From contig NC_044009.1 in NCBI RefSeq assembly GCF_900496995.4, positions 40,819,505-40,883,504 of the forward strand: a stretch of 64,000 bases of DNA, in the 5' to 3' direction. A model generated the notes under the pieces. The model ran no database searches, was not told the origin of the DNA, and saw nothing but the letters and a program-made list of their open reading frames with translations. This document shows, piece by piece, positions 57,991-64,000 of the stretch; position 1 is the first letter of the stretch, and every line of letters starts with the position of its first letter. This DNA is from Aquila chrysaetos chrysaetos (taxonomy: Eukaryota; Chordata; Aves; Accipitriformes; Accipitridae). A program made the position numbers and the translations under genes.

Positions 57991-60900
57991 TTGGTTTACA
58001 CTTTCTTATTTCAGAAATCCAGGCAGTTATTTGCCATCTTCCTATATATTAAGCCTTTATTGGGCATTTCCTTTTACAGCACCTGCCACTGCAAGTTAGG
58101 ATATGGCTGATTTCTTATCTCATGCTTCAATTATTCCCCACTGGGAGACATGTTGCAGCAGTTTCTATAAAATTCCAGGCATCCTGCAGTGAGTTAAACA
58201 AGGATGCACTTTATCATTTTTTTCAGTCTGCAAGAGGATACCATGGCATAGGAGATTTTTCTTTTTCCTCCCTGTTTTGTGTCTCTCTACCAAACTTTGG
58301 ATATAGCTATTTTATCGGAATTGTGATATAATTGTCTGATTTTCCCTGCTTGCGTGAAGCTGTGATTTCATGTTCTGCATAGAAGTAATTCAACCATTGC
58401 TGATCTAGTAAAACTCTTGAGAGAGTCCCTGCGTTCCTCTGTTGCTCCAAGGCTGCAGTTGTAACAGGTATGGCCTAATTTACCACAAGGTTGTCAATAG
58501 GATCTTCAGGTTCACAGAGAACAGATTCTAAATGATGCTTTCCTCTTCCATCTTGGCATTGGCCATAGGTGGTCGCTGATGCTTTGATTCAGGAGATCAT
58601 GAAATACATGTTTAATTTAATTCCTGTTCAGGACAGTGCTAGGGAATACGTTTAGCTTGACACCTCTGCTACTTTAATGTGCTGCCTTGTGTGTGTGTGT
58701 CTTTTTGAGTAAGAGTGAGAAAACCCCACTTTTTGGTTTATAACTGGAAGAATCATAGCCTCAGATTGTTTCCTTTGCTTCCTGTTGTAAATGGTCACGA
58801 AATTCCATCGCTAGTTCTGCATAAGCTCCTGCCTGCTGTGAAATAGCATCTGGGTCTTGTGCCAGAGGGGGACCATGGCCTCACGTAAGTGACAACAGGC
58901 TGCGGGTGTGCACACAGAAACACTTAATGTGGTTCAGTCAATGCAGAGCCATTTATTAAGCTGTGGTGGCTGGATCCAGACAGCTGAACCCTGCGACTCA
59001 GCAGGGAATGAAGGGCATTGAAAGCCATCTATTAGGTCATCCAACCTGCTCCTCAGACGCCAAGTGAGGATTATTCCCTCTGCTCCTTTCTGGTATTGTT
59101 CTCCTGCCGCAATTCTTTGTGTGGGTTCTTTCTCCTCCAGGCATTGTTGTTTTCCTAATCCTGTTTTATGATACACTGTGAATGAGCTCAGAGGCTGCTG
59201 AATCATTCTGCTATGATGCTGTTTGACCAGCTTCCAATTTGAAGCACTAATAGAAAGCATTTCTTCCTCCCCCCCCCCGCAAACAAAACAAAAATCCCCA
59301 AACTGAAGGAATGGACAGGCTCCAGTAGCACTGAACAAACACAATTTAGAATTATTGGAGCATTTAATTTTTTATAAGCCTTGAATTTGGAAGTGTGTTG
59401 GGCTTCGAGGGCATATGTGGTGAAGAGACAATTGAAAATTATTGGAGCACTTTCCTTGGGAAGCACTTGGTACATCGCAGCTCAAAGTGGTATAAGGGAA
59501 AGCAAGGTGTCCAGAGGACACAATCTTTAAGACTACATATGCTCAAGAACCTTTTGATTTTTATGTTTTATTTCCTTACTGGCGGCACTACCAGAAGCTG
59601 TCACACACTCTGAGCTTAATTTAAAGGAATCATTCCAAACTCATAAAAGCTACATTTAGGATGTCATCTGTATCTGCTTTTTAAACTCCTGATGCCAAAT
59701 TGTCCCTTTCCAAACATCTCCATGTTCCAAACCATCACCATAATGCTGGGGGGAGAAAAATTGCAATTCACAGTTGGGAAGGTTATGAACAGGAAGGCAA
59801 TGCTATAAATGAAGTGCTAACATGAGGCTGGGGGCTGCTCCTGCGGCCCCTCCGGGGAATTGCTTGCCCGAGGGAGTGTAAGGCTCTGTTCACATTTCTC
59901 TTCCAGCTGACACAGTTACTTCTTCCCACTCGCTCGTCATCACCTATTGGAAGTTTTGTCCTCCTCCGATCTGCCTGCTTGGTTGCTGGTATGATCCTTC
60001 CCCACCGTTTCAGCTGCAGTTGTAAAGCTTTGCTAATTGGACCCGTTTATTTGAAATGCACCAGCAGTTTGGAGGGATTTCCACTGGGCATGCTGACAAC
60101 CAGCCAGGAGCAGGCTGGGGGCTGTAATGAAGAGCCGCCCCTGCTGTAGCTGGAGAAGGTGGCAAAATAGCACATTCAGCATAGCACTTCTCCAATTTTA
60201 GAGCCACAACTGCATCCTCAGAGCCCTTTCATCACCTTCAAATGCACTCAAGACTGGATCAAAGATTTAGGACCTGATTCTGTGGAGTATTGAGGTCTCT
60301 GGGTTTTCTTCCATACAGTCAGCTCAGAGATGGGGCCATGCACAGCTCTTAACACCCAATTTTAGAACAATATTCCTTATTCTTCCCGATTCTTTAATTT
60401 AGGATCAGAGGGAGAAGCCAAAATAGTGATAGTATATGTAAAGTTATGTACACCTCTGTAGAGAAATAGCAGCCTGCTGCCTGTCCAGCTTTGTCTGTCA
60501 CTGAAGGGAGTCTCAGCTGTTGGTGGAGTTTGCCCTGGAGCAGATTAGGGAAAGCTCACACCAGCCGTTTTGGAGGCTGACCTACAGAAATTATCATCTC
60601 CAGCTAAGGGACGGTAATGAGCTGGTGGGGGTCTATAAGTATGTTGCTGCACAAGCCTTCATGGAGATTGCAGGGGTTTGGCTTCACTGTGGAAGTATGT
60701 GTATTTATCTGTTTTTCTGAAGGATGCTTTCTGATAAAGATTTTTTGTGCAGCAAATTTCCCTTCACTTGCACTGGCTGTTACTCAACACATTTTTCCCC
60801 TTAGCAGGGTGTAAGCGTGGCTAGTTTTATTTCCAGCTTTGCATGAGATAAGCATGAAAACGAGATTTCAAACTCAGCAAAACAACTTACTGGCTGTGGG

Positions 60901-63900
60901 TTCCTTAAATTTACCTCTTCTTTCTGAGGCAGTTGAACACCTTTAGGTAGCAAGCTGCTCTGTGCAGCTGAAAGGGCTTGCATCTCTCTTTTCTTCCCTT
61001 TCCCTTTCCCCACAGCCCCACAATTCCAGAAGATGAGTTTTGGAGGATTCCAGAAGATAAGCCCTGGGAGGGCTGCGTGGGACTGGCTCGGATGCAGCTG
61101 GTGTGTGCTGTCAGCGCTGGCTGGGAGGCAGGAGCCTGGCCAGACACAGGAGCTGGTTCCTTTCTAGAGACCTAAAAGGGGCTGGGCAAGGTAGCCTGGG
61201 GCAGGTCTTGCCCTGGTGGAAGACGTAGTTTTCCTGAGCAGTGATCTGGATGTGAGTTCTACTGTGAAAGTGAAATGGGGGCGAGTGAAAGGAAAAGTTT
61301 TCACTGCCCTTGGCTTTGGCCTGAGGCACTGTGCAAGGAGGCTGGAGACTGACAGGCAGGGAGGAAAGAAAGGGCTATTTGGTCAAGATCTTCCCAACTC
61401 CTCAATGAACAGCTGGAATTCCTCACATGGAGTTAATTGGAGAGAAAATGAGATGGGACAAGTGCAAAGCTCAGATGATTAAATAGTGGATGACTTCAGA
61501 CCTTTCAGAAAAGCACTCTCCTAACTGGTGGTGAAGGGCCATCAGGGGAGTTAGTCACCCATGGCTTGAAAACTGGTTCATCATTCCAGAGTACTGCAAA
61601 AACCGGCATACAGACCTGCGTCGGGGGGCCTGCAGTGACAGGAGGAGGAGGTGGCTGTGCTCCTGGCGATGCCCCCGCCACCCATGGTAGCCACCACCTT
61701 GGCTTCTCCTTGGGACAGAAAAAAACAGCTGAAGGTGCATTACAGATGGGAGTAGCACAGGAGGGAGAGCTACAGTTAGCGGTGGTTAATGGGCAGTTTT
61801 AGCCAGGGTCATACACAGAGGAATAATCTCTTCTCTCTGTGTTGAATTTGTTTGCCTAGCTACAAGAAACACTTTCTAGCACCAACAGCTTAAACCTGGG
61901 AGTTCAGCTCCATGGCAGATACCACAGCTGCTGAATTTTGGATGGTACCAGACTCTGCATTTCATTATCGCTACATTTGTTATTGTGATAAAATTTTAAA
62001 ACAGCATTTAAGAGATGTTTCTGGTCCCAGATGTTGACAGATCTGGCCAGGGTTTTGCATGTTGATAGCTGGATTTACGCTAGTCTTTCATGTTAACATG
62101 TGCGATAAACCTGTCATACAAGTAGATGTTGTGGGGCCTTTGGATTTTCCACAGCAATTTAGAAAAAAAACAAAATTCCCAGCGAAGCTGGCTAAGCATG
62201 AACTTTGGCGTTGCTTCCTTGTCGGAGCTGCCCACGTGCTTTGTAAAGCAGGGACCTTCATTCATCCCTTGCAGAGTGCTTCCCAGAAAGACAAAAATGG
62301 GGGACATTATTATACATTTTGGCTTGAGAAGGGCTCATGCTGCAATACAGAAATTGCGTGAAGGAAGATAATTACTTTGCTTAAAACCCCTCTTTTCCTC
62401 ACCATCTCAGGTGGTGCACAAGGAACGAAACAAGTTATTTCTTAGTGAGCTTTGAATCAAGGAGCTGCTGCATCTTCTCAAGGTCTTTCCATGCTGTGTT
62501 TTATCAGCAGATCAACATTAACCTGCCTCTAGTACCTGTAGATCAGAAGATTGCCAGGTTGCAGAGCAGCCACACTGCAGGCTCCCGCTGTCAGCTGATC
62601 AACTCTGATCTCTTCATTTTTAATGAATCATTTCAGCAGTGATCCTGCAGGGCTCAGTCAGAATTGGTCTAAATTTAGGCCAAAACTAAGGACCTGAGAG
62701 AACTGTAATCAACAAGATAAATAGCAAAACTCTCAAAAAACCTGCTAAAACACTGGTTTAGTGCTTAATTAAAATTTTAGTATGCTTACAGAAAGTCAAA
62801 ACCTAAACCAGAATGTAGCAATTCAGTCAGAGCAATGAGGAGCTGCAGTTGGAATCCAGCAGCGTGGCAACTGGCAGCCAAGCTGAAGACACAAAAATTA
62901 AGCAAACATCACTTTTTAGATTATTTTTTGTCATTGCATATGTTGTTCAGTCTGCTTGGCCTGTCCTGTTCAATCTACCCATGTGTGTAAGGAAAAGAAG
63001 CTGAACTGACTTGTGGAAGACACGTCCCCTTCCCAAGCTGCAGCTCGGTTTTCGTCTTGTTGCAGACTCCCAAGTTAGCTCCAAATGACTCCCTTTGCTA
63101 GCTGTCAGCCCCCTCAGTCCCACATGCTGGTCCTCCCTCCCCAGAAGTCACTCAGACTTCTCCCCTGTGACTTTGCCAGCCCTCAGCACCTTGCTTATTC
63201 CTCCTCGCATGCAGCCTCTCTGCTGCCAGCAACAGTGTGTCTTCTTGGGGGTTGTCCTGGGTAATGCTGCCCACTTTCCTGCAGCTAGAAAAGCTTCTCA
63301 CCCACAGGACTACCATGTCTGGGCAGAAATCACACAGAGCCAAATATCTGGGTGGTAACAGGGCATCTGTTCTGTCTTGCTTTGGCTCTGGCTTCTTGTC
63401 ACAGCCTCATATGGCTCAATGCATCTTCTGTAGGCAAATCAGCTCAGAAGCACTGGAGTAACCCAGCATCTCCATGTGTCCCTCCGGTCTATCCTGTGCC
63501 CAGTTAGCTGCCCACAGTTAGCCCTTGTGTTATGCCATGTCAAGCTGCAGGGACTTTGGGGCCACAACACTACTGTTGCCAGTCATGGAGAGTCCATTTG
63601 TGCTGCCTGTGGCCCCAGCCTGCTTTAGCTGGCCTTTGTTTATGCATTATTTATGGTCAGGCTGCTCCTTCCAGCCTCCCACTTGTGCTGGAGGCTCTGG
63701 AGCCCTCCCCTGCCAGTCACTCTGCGGGTCTTCCTCTTGTAGAGAAGTAGGAGAAAGCCACTCAGGTTGTGTTCATCACAGCACTAGTGTGTGGTCGGTG
63801 GGCTGCATCTGCAACCACAGATCTCCCATCAGTGTGGACACGGCAGCCAGTGAAATGGGGCCAGCTCCTCTGCCAGCAGTGCCAGCACAGGGACTGCTGG

Positions 63901-64000
63901 TGTCGGTGGCACTGGGTCTGTGGCCTTCCCAGGCTTGACTGGGATATTTTAAAAGCCTGAGTCAATGTTTTGCTGGGAGACCTGTGTTATTACTGTGGTG
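57991..64000. other. Downstream DNA, no recognised second gene
   Basis: This stretch may include the distal SLC15A2 3' UTR. A CR1 tail fragment lies near 59010-59110. The block about 59600-60230 is unique-looking and could hold conserved non-coding sequence. In mammals the next gene is ILDR1 on the opposite strand; none of its exons was recognised. The 137-codon open frame at 63525-63938 shows no family resemblance. Confidence 0.45.
59010..59110 (+). repeat. CR1-type LINE 3' tail, decayed
   Basis: ATTAGGTCATCCAACCTGCT, then GCCAAGTGAGGATTATTCCC parallels the fragment at 31215 (GGTCATCTAATCC... GCCAGTGAAGGATTATTCCC), as expected for two copies of the same old CR1 family. Confidence 0.4.

Noticed and set aside
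58934..59344. 136-codon minus-strand frame, considered as an ILDR1 exon.
   Set aside because: No immunoglobulin or ILDR-type motif; it overlaps a CR1 tail fragment.
63525..63938. 137-codon open frame near the window end.
   Set aside because: It is Cys/Ser/Pro-rich with no recognisable domain, in GC-rich sequence with an overlapping frame of similar quality; chance is the simplest explanation.
1..64000. CRISPR arrays, operons, phage or viral genes, intact transposons.
   Set aside because: No spaced direct repeats, no tightly packed open frames, no intact integrase or reverse transcriptase; the spliced gene and the repeat types show vertebrate nuclear DNA.

Overview
The window is vertebrate nuclear DNA. 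It holds one complete, spliced gene on the + strand, and no bacterial-style gene organisation. The gene is SLC15A2 (PEPT2), the proton-coupled high-affinity di-/tripeptide transporter of the POT/PTR2 family. I reconstructed 22 coding exons between 18208 and 57280. Every intron starts with GT and ends with AG, and the reading frame is open throughout: 2181 coding bases, 726 residues plus stop (human PEPT2 is about 729). The N-terminus ([14 protein letters not shown]), the His87 region, the [10 protein letters not shown] signature and the GNMI...KTKL tail point to PEPT2 rather than PEPT1. Gene size, CR1-type LINE remnants, MIR-like SINE remnants and the scarcity of young repeats suggest a sauropsid, most likely a bird; a turtle or crocodilian is not excluded.

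Layout: 1-18207 is upstream DNA in which I recognise no exon. It contains decayed mobile elements: MIR-like SINEs near 9.97-10.1 and 10.5-10.66 kb, a minus-strand remnant resembling the C-terminal zinc knuckle of R2-type retrotransposons near 12.0-12.2 kb, and CR1-like LINE pieces at 13.9-14.3 kb (+) and 15.4-16.0 kb (-) that form an inverted pair. 18208-57280 is SLC15A2, with introns of about 0.33 to 5.2 kb. Exon 1 carries the cytoplasmic N-terminus, exons 2-14 membrane segments 1-9, exons 15-20 the large extracellular domain, and exons 20-22 segments 10-12 and the cytoplasmic tail. 57281-64000 is the 3' UTR plus downstream DNA with no second gene that I can support.

The product would import di- and tripeptides and peptide-like drugs into cells using the proton gradient. 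The main functional residues are intact (ExxER at 53-57, His87, Lys161, Tyr188, Arg301, Trp313, Glu619). The most interesting coding observation is an alanine at 628, where the animal PEPT motif GLEFSYSQAP has glutamate. Other points of interest are an in-frame upstream ATG, a four-run G-quadruplex motif at the start of intron 1, a perfect 42-bp tandem duplication carrying TGACGT, an AAG splice acceptor at exon 5, the R2-like remnant, and several AT-rich non-coding stretches that may be conserved elements. I did not find a clearly new biological system here.
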